This document shows, in pieces, positions 56,162-64,000 of a stretch of DNA of 64,000 nt (its first letter is position 1; the number at the start of each line of letters is the position of its first letter). The stretch covers positions 17,805-81,804 of the forward strand of contig CADBIY010000003.1 in NCBI GenBank assembly GCA_902794895.1. The letters run 5' to 3'. Below the pieces are notes generated by a model. It saw nothing but the letters and a program-made list of their open reading frames with translations. It made no database searches and was not told the DNA's origin. This stretch comes from Candidatus Avelusimicrobium vaccinum (GTDB taxonomy: Bacteria; Elusimicrobiota; Elusimicrobia; Elusimicrobiales; Elusimicrobiaceae). The translations under genes were made by a program, and so were the position numbers.

Positions 56162-58024
56162 TTATTTATCTACTACTTCGGCTTCTACTACGTCGTCTTT
56201 GGCTCCTTGGGCCGCGCCTTGCGCTTGTTGGGCTCCTGCTTGGGCACCCGCTTGCGCGCCGGCTGCTGCGCCTTGTTGGGCTTTGTACATAGCTTCGCCC
56301 AATTTTTGGCTGGCTTGCAAAGCCGCATCCGTGGCAGATTTCATGCGGGCTGCATCGTCACCTTTTAAGGCTTCTTTCAGGTCATTTAACGCTTGCTCAA
56401 TCTTGCCGCGGTCTTCTTGGCTGACTTTATCGCCGTAGTCTTTCAGCGCTTTTTCCGTTTGGAATACCACGCTGTCGCCTTGGTTTTTGGCTTCAATAAT
56501 TTCTTTTTGTTTTTTATCTTCTTCCGCAAACTTTTCGGCTTCTTTTACAAACTTATCTACTTCGGCATCACTTAACTTGTTGGAAGAAGTAATGGTGATG
56601 TGTTGTTCTTTATTGGTGCCGAGGTCTTTAGCGGTTACGTTTAAAATACCGTTGGCATCAATATCAAACGTTACTTCAATTTGCGGTACGCCGCGCGGAG
56701 CCGGCGGGATGCCGTCCAGGTCAAACTTGCCCAGCGGCACGTTGTCTTTAGCCATGGGGCGTTCCCCTTGCAAGACGTTAATGGTTACGGCCGGCTGATT
56801 ATCCGACGCGGTGGAAAATACTTGCGTTTTGCGCACCGGAATGGTGGTGTTGCGTTCAATTAAGCGTGTGCATACACCGCCCAAGGTTTCCAAACCCAAA
56901 GACAACGGGGTAACGTCCAACAACAAAACGTCTTTGACTTCCCCGGTCAAAATACCGGCTTGTACGCTGGCTCCAATAGCCACGCATTCCATCGGGTCAA
57001 TACCGCGTTCAATTTTTTTGCCGACGAGATCTTCCACGTATTTTTGCACAATCGGCATACGGGTCGGACCACCGACTAAAATAATGCGGTCAATTTGGCT
57101 GGCCGATAAGCTGGCATCGCTTAACGCTTGATTGACGGATTTACCGCAGCGTTTTACAATATCATCCACCAAACTTTCCAGTTTAGCGCGCGACAAGCGC
57201 AACTCCAAGTGTTTCGGGCCGTCCGCTCCGGCAGAGATAAACGGCAAGTTAATGTCCGTTTCCATGGTGGTGGAAAGTTCAATTTTGGCTTTTTCGGCCG
57301 CATCTTTTAAGCGTTGAGCGGCTTGTTTGTCTTTGGACAAATCAATTCCCGTTTGCTTGCGGAATTCATCTACCATCCAGGCGATAATGGCGTTATCCAT
57401 ATCGGTACCGCCCAGTTGCGTGTCCCCGGAAGTGGCGAGCACGTCAAACGTGCCTTCTTTACCCATTTCCATAATGGTTACATCCAGCGTTCCGCCGCCG
57501 AGGTCAAACACTAAGATTTTTTGTTCTTTGCCGGTTTTATCAATACCAAAAGCAAGCGCGGCGGCCGTCGGTTCGTTTACCAGACGCACTACTTCCAACC
57601 CGGCAATACGGCCGGCGTCTTTAGTGGCTTGGCGTTGGTTGTCGTTAAAGTAGGCCGGAACGGTAATAACGGCTTTTTCTACCTTTTCGCCTAAAAAGGC
57701 TTCGGCATCTTTTTTAACTTTTTGGAGCACAAACGCAGAGAGTTGTTGCGGCGTAAATTCCTGCCCGCGCAAATTGTATTTGAAGTTTTCGCCCATTTTG
57801 CGTTTGAAGGCGGTTACGGTGCCTTCCGGGTTGGCAATTGCCTGACGGCGGGCCGGTTCACCCACGAGGCGTTGTCCGTCTTTTGTAAAAGCAACGTAAG
57901 ACGGGAACGCTTTTCCCCCGATAGAACTTCCTTCCGCAGACGGGATAATCGTCCCTCTGCCGCCTTCCATCACAGCCGCGGCTGTGTTCGAAGTTCCTAA
58001 ATCAATACCAATAATTTTTGACAT
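56162..58024 (-). CDS. dnaK: chaperone DnaK (Hsp70)
   Basis: 620 residues. ATPase domain starts [19 protein letters not shown], with [31 protein letters not shown] and [13 protein letters not shown]; substrate domain with [14 protein letters not shown]; Ala/Gln-rich C-terminus ([13 protein letters not shown]) ending in an acidic VVEAEVVDK. Final gene of hrcA-grpE-dnaK. SD AAGGAG. Confidence 0.99.
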   Translation of the reverse strand: MSKIIGIDLGTSNTAAAVMEGGRGTIIPSAEGSSIGGKAFPSYVAFTKDGQRLVGEPARRQAIANPEGTVTAFKRKMGENFKYNLRGQEFTPQQLSAFVLQKVKKDAEAFLGEKVEKAVITVPAYFNDNQRQATKDAGRIAGLEVVRLVNEPTAAALAFGIDKTGKEQKILVFDLGGGTLDVTIMEMGKEGTFDVLATSGDTQLGGTDMDNAIIAWMVDEFRKQTGIDLSKDKQAAQRLKDAAEKAKIELSTTMETDINLPFISAGADGPKHLELRLSRAKLESLVDDIVKRCGKSVNQALSDASLSASQIDRIILVGGPTRMPIVQKYVEDLVGKKIERGIDPMECVAIGASVQAGILTGEVKDVLLLDVTPLSLGLETLGGVCTRLIERNTTIPVRKTQVFSTASDNQPAVTINVLQGERPMAKDNVPLGKFDLDGIPPAPRGVPQIEVTFDIDANGILNVTAKDLGTNKEQHITITSSNKLSDAEVDKFVKEAEKFAEEDKKQKEIIEAKNQGDSVVFQTEKALKDYGDKVSQEDRGKIEQALNDLKEALKGDDAARMKSATDAALQASQKLGEAMYKAQQGAAAGAQAGAQAGAQQAQGAAQGAKDDVVEAEVVDK

Positions 58025-58061
58025 ACTTTTCGTCTCCTTTTGTGTAAAAATTTACCCCAAT

Positions 58062-58610
58062 TTAATTTCCTTCTGTGTGTTGGCCCACTAACACCCGCGC
58101 CGGGCGCAAGACGTTACCGTCCAACATAAATCCCATTTGTACTTCTTGGATGACCAAACCGTCCTGTTCCGCCGGCACAGGCACCATTCCTACGGCTTCC
58201 TGTGTGGCCGGATCATACGGTTTATTAACCGCTTCAATGCGGGTGATTCCTTCGCTGGAAAATGCTTTTTGCATTTCCGCCAGAATCATATGTATCCCTT
58301 CTAAAATACTTTTTGTTTCTCCCGTTGCTTCCTGCTTCCTCCATTTTTCCGACTGGCGAAGTAAAATTTCGTAAGACGGAAGTAATTTTTCCGCTAACTG
58401 TTTCTTTCCATACGCCAAAAAAGAAACTTTTTCCCGTTCCGTGCGTTTGCGGAAATTTTCAAACTCCGCATACAAACGCACATATTGTTCGTGATAATCC
58501 GGCTGGGCCGGTTCTTCCGAAACTACCGTTTTTTCCGTCGCAGTTTGTGTTGTGTCTACTGTTTCTGCCACGCACGGTTCGCCCGTTTGTTTGTGATGTT
58601 TCTTACTCAT
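58062..58610 (-). CDS. grpE: nucleotide exchange factor GrpE
   Basis: 182 residues from ATG 58610, which overlaps the hrcA stop (ATGAGTAA); an ATG at 58622 inside hrcA has a GGAG and is an alternative. Unstructured N-terminus, coiled-coil (YEILLRQSEKWRKQ) and the C-terminal beta domain with VGMVPVPAEQDGLVIQEVQM and LRPARVLVGQ. Releases ADP from DnaK. Confidence 0.95.
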   Translation of the reverse strand: MSKKHHKQTGEPCVAETVDTTQTATEKTVVSEEPAQPDYHEQYVRLYAEFENFRKRTEREKVSFLAYGKKQLAEKLLPSYEILLRQSEKWRKQEATGETKSILEGIHMILAEMQKAFSSEGITRIEAVNKPYDPATQEAVGMVPVPAEQDGLVIQEVQMGFMLDGNVLRPARVLVGQHTEGN

Positions 58611-59703
58611 AATCTTCTTCATCTCCGGTAGTAGGCAGGACCGTCAAATACTGCATGGACGATTCTAATAAACTGCCAATAAAATTCACCAACGACATCA
58701 CCCGCGTATACTCCATATGTTTCGGGCCGATAATCCCCACCATCCCGACGGTTTTATCCCCCACCCGGCAGGTGGTGGAAACTATACTCAAATTTTTGAG
58801 TTCGCTCAGTGCATTTTCACTACCAATACTGACATTTAATTTTTTATTTGACTTTTCTAAGTCTGTCATTTTTTCGCTAAGTAGCGAAGAAAACCGTTCG
58901 CGCTCCTCTACAAAGCGCATCATTTTTTTCAAATCTTCGTAATCATCCGCCGTGGTATTTTCTAACAGTTGTCCAAATCCTTCTACATAGAGTTCGTTAT
59001 CCGTTTGCGGGCGTTCCATATTTTTGAGAACCTGCGAAGCCAAATCGGCCATACCGGCAATTTCGCGATGCCCGGAATGAATATGTTGCCATAAAATTTG
59101 GCGGGCTTCTGCTAGCGTATGTCCGGCAATTTCGTCGTTCATAAATCGGCTCAAAATACGCAAACGGGACGGATTGACTATATAATTCGTGCGTACCGGC
59201 CAGTGACGTACCGCCCCGGATTGTGTAACTAATACCGCCAAAATAGCACCCGGCGCTAACGGAATAAAGTCCAACCGTTGAACCCGTTGATCTTGCACGT
59301 TAGAAGTGTATACAAATCCCGCTGCTCCCGATAACATAGCCAGTAAGCGTGACGTTTGCGCCATCATATTATCTACTTCGCTTACACGGGAATCGTAAAC
59401 TTCTTCAATCCGTTGCCTTTCTTGCGCGGCCATTTTTTGTACGTTGGCTAAATAATCTACATAATAGCGGTATGCTTTATCCGTAGGAATGCGCCCGCCA
59501 GAAGTATGCGGTTGGTATAAAAATCCTTCTTCTTCCAATTCCGCCATAATATTGCGAATCGTAGCACTGGAAACATCCGGCAATGCTGAGGAAGCAATCA
59601 GTTGGGAGCCAACCGGCCGGCGGGTTTCCACATACTGCTGGACAACCCAACGTAAAATTTTTTCTTTGCGCGCTTTGGCAACTTCCGGTTTAAGTATTCT
59701 CAT
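58603..59703 (-). CDS. hrcA: heat-shock repressor HrcA
   Basis: 366 residues. N-terminal winged helix (YVETRRPVGSQLIASSALPD, VSSATIRNIMAELEEEGFLY), then HTSGGRIPTDKAYRYYVDYL and a C-terminal GAF-like core (VGIIGPKHMEYTRVMSLVNF). It binds the CIRCE element just upstream of its own start and represses the operon. First gene of hrcA-grpE-dnaK. Confidence 0.97.
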   Translation of the reverse strand: MRILKPEVAKARKEKILRWVVQQYVETRRPVGSQLIASSALPDVSSATIRNIMAELEEEGFLYQPHTSGGRIPTDKAYRYYVDYLANVQKMAAQERQRIEEVYDSRVSEVDNMMAQTSRLLAMLSGAAGFVYTSNVQDQRVQRLDFIPLAPGAILAVLVTQSGAVRHWPVRTNYIVNPSRLRILSRFMNDEIAGHTLAEARQILWQHIHSGHREIAGMADLASQVLKNMERPQTDNELYVEGFGQLLENTTADDYEDLKKMMRFVEERERFSSLLSEKMTDLEKSNKKLNVSIGSENALSELKNLSIVSTTCRVGDKTVGMVGIIGPKHMEYTRVMSLVNFIGSLLESSMQYLTVLPTTGDEEDYE

Positions 59704-59739
59704 ACTGTTTTCCTTCCGACGGTAAAAGTGTTTTTTATT

Positions 59740-59766
59740 TTAGCACTCTTTAAATGTCTCTGCTAA
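59740..59766 (-). promoter_or_regulatory. CIRCE operator (HrcA binding site)
   Basis: TTAGCACTC-N9-CTCTGCTAA on the plus strand. The left half-site matches the CIRCE consensus fully; the right half matches at six of nine positions. It overlaps the start of transcription just downstream of the hrcA -10 box. Confidence 0.85.
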
Positions 59767-59767
59767 A

Positions 59768-59796
59768 ATTATAGGCAATTATTTTATTTTTGTCAA
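59768..59796 (-). promoter_or_regulatory. hrcA operon promoter
   Basis: TTGACA (59791-59796), 17-nt spacer, TATAAT (59768-59773): full consensus, immediately upstream of CIRCE. Confidence 0.92.
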
Positions 59797-59830
59797 CCCC
59801 TTTTTTAGACTGCTAATTTTGAGCACTAAA

Positions 59831-59853
59831 GGACCTATCTTTAAAATAGGTCC
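59831..59853. repeat. GGACCTAT/ATAGGTCC hairpin
   Basis: 8-bp perfect stem with a CTTTAAA loop, between divergent promoters. The 12-mer TAAAGGACCTAT including its left arm recurs at 18923-18934. Confidence 0.5.
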
Positions 59854-59860
59854 AAAAATG

Positions 59861-59889
59861 CTTGCCAGGAAAACAGAAATGTCTTACAA
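59861..59889 (+). promoter_or_regulatory. promoter of the 223-residue exported protein
   Basis: TTGCCA (59861-59866), 17-nt spacer, TACAAT (59884-59889). A leader of about 100 nt follows. Confidence 0.65.
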
Positions 59890-59995
59890 TAAAGAAAGGA
59901 AGCAGGTGCGTTTCATATAGTTGTATTCAGCGGGCCCTGGATACCGCTTTGGCACATGCAAAAAATTTGGCCAAACAGAATGCGAGAGGATATAC

Positions 59996-60667
59996 ATGTA
60001 CAAATATTCTTCTAAGTTTTTCTTATTTGCAGTTGTACTGTTGTTTTCGGCCCCTTGCTGGGCCCAGCGTGTATTACCACCCATGCCAAAACCTTCTCAA
60101 ATTGCTGCGGCACACCGAGCCGGAGTGTATGCCACAACGCGCCAAGCTACCCGCATTTCTACGGCTCCTTTAAAAAATATTCCTATAAATTTATTGATGT
60201 CCTCACCAGATGCTATTGCAATACGCATAGAGCGCCAACGTGCTTTTCTAATATTGAATAAAATCCTTATGGAAAAGGCGGAAGCCCTGAAAGCAGCAGC
60301 CGCTGCCAGTAAATTAGAAAACGAAAAAGCAATAGCCGCTACGACTCCTATCGGGCAAACCAACATTACCTCCCAGCCGGGGGCAATTATGTTTCGCGGT
60401 GTAAAATTGGATGACCTTCATCCCGGAGAACTGGTAATCATGGGATCCGGCTATAATCCAGAAGGATTTCAGGTTGCATCCATTCAATTTTACTATCCGA
60501 ACGGTAATCCCATAACGATTGATCGTATGGAACGCGCTATACGCGCCTATGATATTAGCAGAGTGATTTTAGCCGTCCGTATTCCACCAACAGAAAATAC
60601 TCCTCGTAAAATACGGCTCATTGATTACGATTTAGCATCCGGTAATACAAAAATAACCGTTAAATAA
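59996..60667 (+). CDS. exported protein of unknown function
   Basis: 223 residues with a signal peptide (SSKFFLFAVVLLFSAPCWAQ). A helical, Ala/Glu-rich segment (about 75-115, KAEALKAAAAASKLENEKAI) is followed by a beta-rich C-terminal domain (FRGVKLDDLHPGELVIMGSG...). ATG 59996 has GAGAGGA 5 nt before it. Not recognised. Converges with the Sel1-repeat gene, whose stop is 3 nt away. Confidence 0.65.
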   Translation: MYKYSSKFFLFAVVLLFSAPCWAQRVLPPMPKPSQIAAAHRAGVYATTRQATRISTAPLKNIPINLLMSSPDAIAIRIERQRAFLILNKILMEKAEALKAAAAASKLENEKAIAATTPIGQTNITSQPGAIMFRGVKLDDLHPGELVIMGSGYNPEGFQVASIQFYYPNGNPITIDRMERAIRAYDISRVILAVRIPPTENTPRKIRLIDYDLASGNTKITVK

Positions 60668-60670
60668 TTG

Positions 60671-61786
60671 TTACTTGGAAATTTCTTCTAAGAAAGCACG
60701 TGCCGGAACACTTCCGTTCGCTGCAGCACGTTGAAGCCAGTTTTTGCCGGTATTTTTATTAACCGTAACCCCTAATCCCTTGTAATAAATCTGGCCCAGT
60801 ACATATTGGGCAGACGGATCTTCCTGCCGGGCCGCTTGTGTAAAAAACTGAATCGCCAAAGGTACAGAACGCGTCATTCCCAGCCCTTGCATTAACATAA
60901 AACCAGTCATGTATTGGGCTTTTGCATCACCATTTGATGCCGCATTGGAAAACCACGCGTAGGCATCTTTATAATTGGGAGGGTCTTCTTGGTAAGCCCG
61001 CTCCCCCAGCATATATTGCGCCGGGGCATACGGTAAAGCAGCCAGTTCTGCAAGCAATAAAAGCCCTTTTTCTTCGGAAAAAAGCGGACTATCCGGTTGC
61101 AGATACCATCGAGCCAATTCATACCCCGCCTGCGGGATTTTTTCATTCCAGGCTTTTAGGAACCATCGTTCTGCTTCTTGGAAATCCGCAACAACAACAA
61201 TCCCTGTATAATACGCCTGGGCAACAGACAACATGGCTTGCGAATTGCCGGCTTGTGCTGCTTGTAAATTATTTAAAAATTCCTGCTCTTGTTTGTAAAA
61301 AACAGGATCCTGTTCCTGGGCTTGTTGGATTTGTTTCTTCGCAAAGGCGTCTCCATTTTGAGCGGCCAATATCCGCCAATACAATGCTTGTCCGTGATGC
61401 ACACTAACCCCCAAGCCTTCATCATAAAAACGACCTAATTCGTTTTGGGCAACTGCAGAACCCTCTTTAGCGGCTATTTGCAAATAAGCCAGGGCTTCTT
61501 CCCAATTTTTTTCTTCCATTTCCACTTGGGCCAATTTCCAGGCGGCTTCCGGCGCTTCTGCTTGCAACGATTTACGATACCATAAAACGGCCTGATCCTT
61601 ATCGGCGGGCACTCCGTTTCCCTGCTTGTAAAAATCCCCCACTTCCACCATGGCAGAGACGTTTCCCTGTTGCGCCGCAGATAAACTTCGCGCAAAGGCA
61701 CGCTCCTGTGGGGTTTTATAAAAAGCAAACCAACACAAGCCGCTTGCTATCAGTAAAAATAGTGCAACTTTTAAAAGTCCTTTCAT
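60671..61786 (-). CDS. Sel1-repeat (SLR/TPR-like) membrane-anchored protein
   Basis: 371 residues. One N-terminal hydrophobic segment (VALFLLIASGLCWFAFY) anchors or exports the protein. Seven or more Sel1-like repeats follow, for example NVSAMVEVGDFYKQGNGVPA, SAVAQNELGRFYDEGLGVSV, DAKAQYMTGFMLMQGLGMTR and DPSAQYVLGQIYYKGLGVTV. Such repeats scaffold protein complexes, often in envelope or signalling processes. Leaderless-type start. Confidence 0.85.
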   Translation of the reverse strand: MKGLLKVALFLLIASGLCWFAFYKTPQERAFARSLSAAQQGNVSAMVEVGDFYKQGNGVPADKDQAVLWYRKSLQAEAPEAAWKLAQVEMEEKNWEEALAYLQIAAKEGSAVAQNELGRFYDEGLGVSVHHGQALYWRILAAQNGDAFAKKQIQQAQEQDPVFYKQEQEFLNNLQAAQAGNSQAMLSVAQAYYTGIVVVADFQEAERWFLKAWNEKIPQAGYELARWYLQPDSPLFSEEKGLLLLAELAALPYAPAQYMLGERAYQEDPPNYKDAYAWFSNAASNGDAKAQYMTGFMLMQGLGMTRSVPLAIQFFTQAARQEDPSAQYVLGQIYYKGLGVTVNKNTGKNWLQRAAANGSVPARAFLEEISK

Positions 61787-61799
61787 ACGTTTTATTATA
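61784..61799 (-). promoter_or_regulatory. leaderless-type promoter of the Sel1 gene
   Basis: TATAAT (61794-61799 on the minus strand), 7 nt, ATG at 61786. No SD. Confidence 0.55.
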
Positions 61800-61852
61800 A
61801 CTTTTTAAAAACAAATTCTTCCATAAAAAAGTATTATTTCCCGTTATGCTGA

Positions 61853-61880
61853 AAAACGCAGACTTTTATCGTCTGCGTTC
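61853..61880 (-). terminator. terminator of the SPFH gene
   Basis: AACGCAGAC-GATAAAA-GTCTGCGTT followed by TTTCAG on the minus strand. Confidence 0.75.
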
Positions 61881-61907
61881 TTCAGGATTTTTCTTTCAGA
61901 TCCGTTT

Positions 61908-62714
61908 TTATTTTGCCATCACAAAAGGCATTTGGTTACCCGCCATATACGTCGGCATACGGCCGTCCCACTTTTCAATAGCCTTAAGTTGGGCTTCTAC
62001 TTGGCGCAACTTAATTAAGTTGTCAGAAACCACTTCGCGCTGTAACCGTAACGATTTAGCCTCAGCCTCGGCCTGTAAGATTTTTTGTTCGGCTTCTTTT
62101 TTCACTTTTTCTACTAAGTTGGTAGCACGTTTGGCTTCTTGTTCGGCAATTTGTTTTTCTTCTACCGCACGCAAAAATTGTTTGGAAAATTCAAAATTCG
62201 TAATAGCAATATCGGAAACAATCACTTCTTTTTCCGCCATTTTTGCTTTTAGAATTTCATCCAATTCTTTGGCAACCTGGATGCGGTTAGAAATCAAACT
62301 GTCCGCCGAATATTTTGCAATTACTGCTTTGGTCCATTCTTCCACCATCGGTTTCAAAACAGTCGATGTATATTCCGGACCTAAGTTGCGGTAAATGGAT
62401 TCTACCGTATTGGGCAAGATGCGATGGTTAATTGCCAATGTTAAACCAACCGTTTGCAAGTCTTTAGAAAAGGCTTCCGTATCAAACGAATCTTTTTTAA
62501 TACGCACCGAGAATTTTTCCACCGTATCTACAAGCGGCATTTTGAAGTGGATTCCTTCACCATAAGCACCTACTAATTTACCAAAACGCAGTTTGACCGC
62601 TACGTTTCCGGCCGATACCGTAAAGTATGAGCCGAATGCTAAAAATACACAAACCAATAAAAAGAACGGAATAAACACAGCCGCCCAATTTAATGTTCCA
62701 GGGGTTTTGTTCAT
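61908..62714 (-). CDS. SPFH/prohibitin-family membrane protein
   Basis: 268 residues. One N-terminal membrane segment (AAVFIPFFLLVCVFLAFGSY) and an SPFH domain (about 38-200: VAVKLRFGKLVGAYGEGIHF, LPNTVESIYRNLGPEYT), then a long coiled coil (EKQIAEQEAKRATNLVEKVK...). Prohibitins/HflC-like proteins form membrane rings that control proteases or lipid domains. Located downstream of atpC on the same strand. SD AAGGAG. Confidence 0.88.
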   Translation of the reverse strand: MNKTPGTLNWAAVFIPFFLLVCVFLAFGSYFTVSAGNVAVKLRFGKLVGAYGEGIHFKMPLVDTVEKFSVRIKKDSFDTEAFSKDLQTVGLTLAINHRILPNTVESIYRNLGPEYTSTVLKPMVEEWTKAVIAKYSADSLISNRIQVAKELDEILKAKMAEKEVIVSDIAITNFEFSKQFLRAVEEKQIAEQEAKRATNLVEKVKKEAEQKILQAEAEAKSLRLQREVVSDNLIKLRQVEAQLKAIEKWDGRMPTYMAGNQMPFVMAK

Positions 62715-62748
62715 AATTTCTCCTTATAATAATTATTTACTGCACCTA

Positions 62749-63159
62749 TTACTGATGGCGTCTTTTAACTTTCATGCGGGCAATGGCTTGTTTAAGTTCC
62801 ATTTCCGCCAGTTCGAAATCAATATCCGCATCTTTTTGCGAAAGAGATGCTTTGGCGGCTTTTATTTTTTGCTTCTCCGTTTCTTCATCAATTTCTCCGG
62901 CCAAATCAGCTCCTTCCGCAAAAACGTTTACTTCGTCTTCTACTACTTCCGCAAATCCGCCCAAAACAGCAAATTCATTTTCTTTTCCGGACACTGTATA
63001 ACGCAAGGAACCTAACCCTAATTGTACTAATGTGTTCACATGTCCGGGCAAAACACCCATTTCCCCAAGCAGCGCAGGTAACACCACAAACTCCACTTCC
63101 TGGTTGGAGAGAAGTTGCTTTTCAGGAGTTACTAAATTTAGGCGTAATTTTTTAGACAT
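62749..63159 (-). CDS. atpC: F1F0 ATP synthase epsilon subunit
   Basis: 136 residues. N-terminal beta sandwich (LNLVTPEKQLLSNQEVEFVV, LPALLGEMGVLPGHVNTLVQ) and a C-terminal helical hairpin (KAAKASLSQKDADIDFELAE). Regulates rotation and inhibits ATP hydrolysis. Directly follows atpD, as normal. Confidence 0.96.
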   Translation of the reverse strand: MSKKLRLNLVTPEKQLLSNQEVEFVVLPALLGEMGVLPGHVNTLVQLGLGSLRYTVSGKENEFAVLGGFAEVVEDEVNVFAEGADLAGEIDEETEKQKIKAAKASLSQKDADIDFELAEMELKQAIARMKVKRRHQ

Positions 63160-63161
63160 AC

Positions 63162-64000
<839 letters not shown>

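Overview
This 64 kb window looks like a chromosomal segment of a Gram-negative, fermentative, gut-type bacterium, most likely Elusimicrobiota (Elusimicrobium-like). The assignment is an inference. It rests on moderate GC with A/T-rich intergenic DNA, many signal-peptide proteins of unknown function, type IV pilin-like genes whose N-terminus reads GFTLxELLVVVLIxGIL, an LPS-kinase-like gene, ThyX, and mixed leaderless and Shine-Dalgarno starts. No phage, insertion sequence, CRISPR array or plasmid function was seen; the window is mostly core genome.

Layout. 1-4.3 kb: rpoB (3' end outside the window), rplL and rplJ on the minus strand, with two promoters and an L10-type leader. 4.3-8.3 kb: an exported metzincin-like protease, a Kdo/InaA-type kinase, a decayed gene and a 123-bp imperfect palindrome. 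8.3-14.7 kb: an rrn operon on the minus strand (16S, tRNA-Ile, tRNA-Ala, 23S, 5S) with four tandem promoters. 14.8-22.5 kb: a 1257-residue exported/polytopic protein behind a possible translation-coupled attenuator, coaD, a signal-peptide-bearing nucleoside diphosphate kinase, dgt, an ankyrin-like exported protein and tRNA-Gly. 22.5-29.1 kb: YbgC, MazG, ThyX, GlgC, PhoH and YbeY plus two exported or membrane proteins. 29.1-37.6 kb: a pilin with a T16 tract in its promoter region, a metallophosphatase, a glcDE fusion - glcF - GAF/HD-GYP operon, mnmA and dnaJ. 37.7-40.8 kb: three family 2 glycosyltransferases. 40.8-44.1 kb: rplU, rpmA, obgE and a trypsin-like protease.

44.3-48.1 kb holds the tRNA-Gly/tRNA-Thr/tRNA-Thr/tuf/rpmG/tRNA-Trp/secE/nusG/rplK/rplA cluster. 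It is cut off from rplJ-rplL-rpoB, which lies about 40 kb away. 48.2-56.1 kb: tRNA-Cys with a DUF6625-like glycosyltransferase, zapA-like, rarA, xseA, xseB, tlyA, mtaB, rsmE and a second pilin preceded by a large structured leader RNA. 56.1-59.8 kb: hrcA-grpE-dnaK with a CIRCE operator. 60-64 kb: an exported protein, a Sel1-repeat protein, an SPFH protein, and atpC with partial atpD.

The strongest candidates for something new are: (1) the roughly 300-nt multi-helix RNA leader at 55304-55604 upstream of a pilin gene, with two GCAA tetraloops and a 20-bp closing helix; (2) a recurrent promoter design in which a TANAAT -10 box sits 5-7 nt before the ATG, implying widespread leaderless transcripts; (3) a small coupled ORF running through a terminator hairpin in front of the 1257-residue gene; (4) an exported NDK. 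All calls come from reading the sequence alone; no database search was possible.
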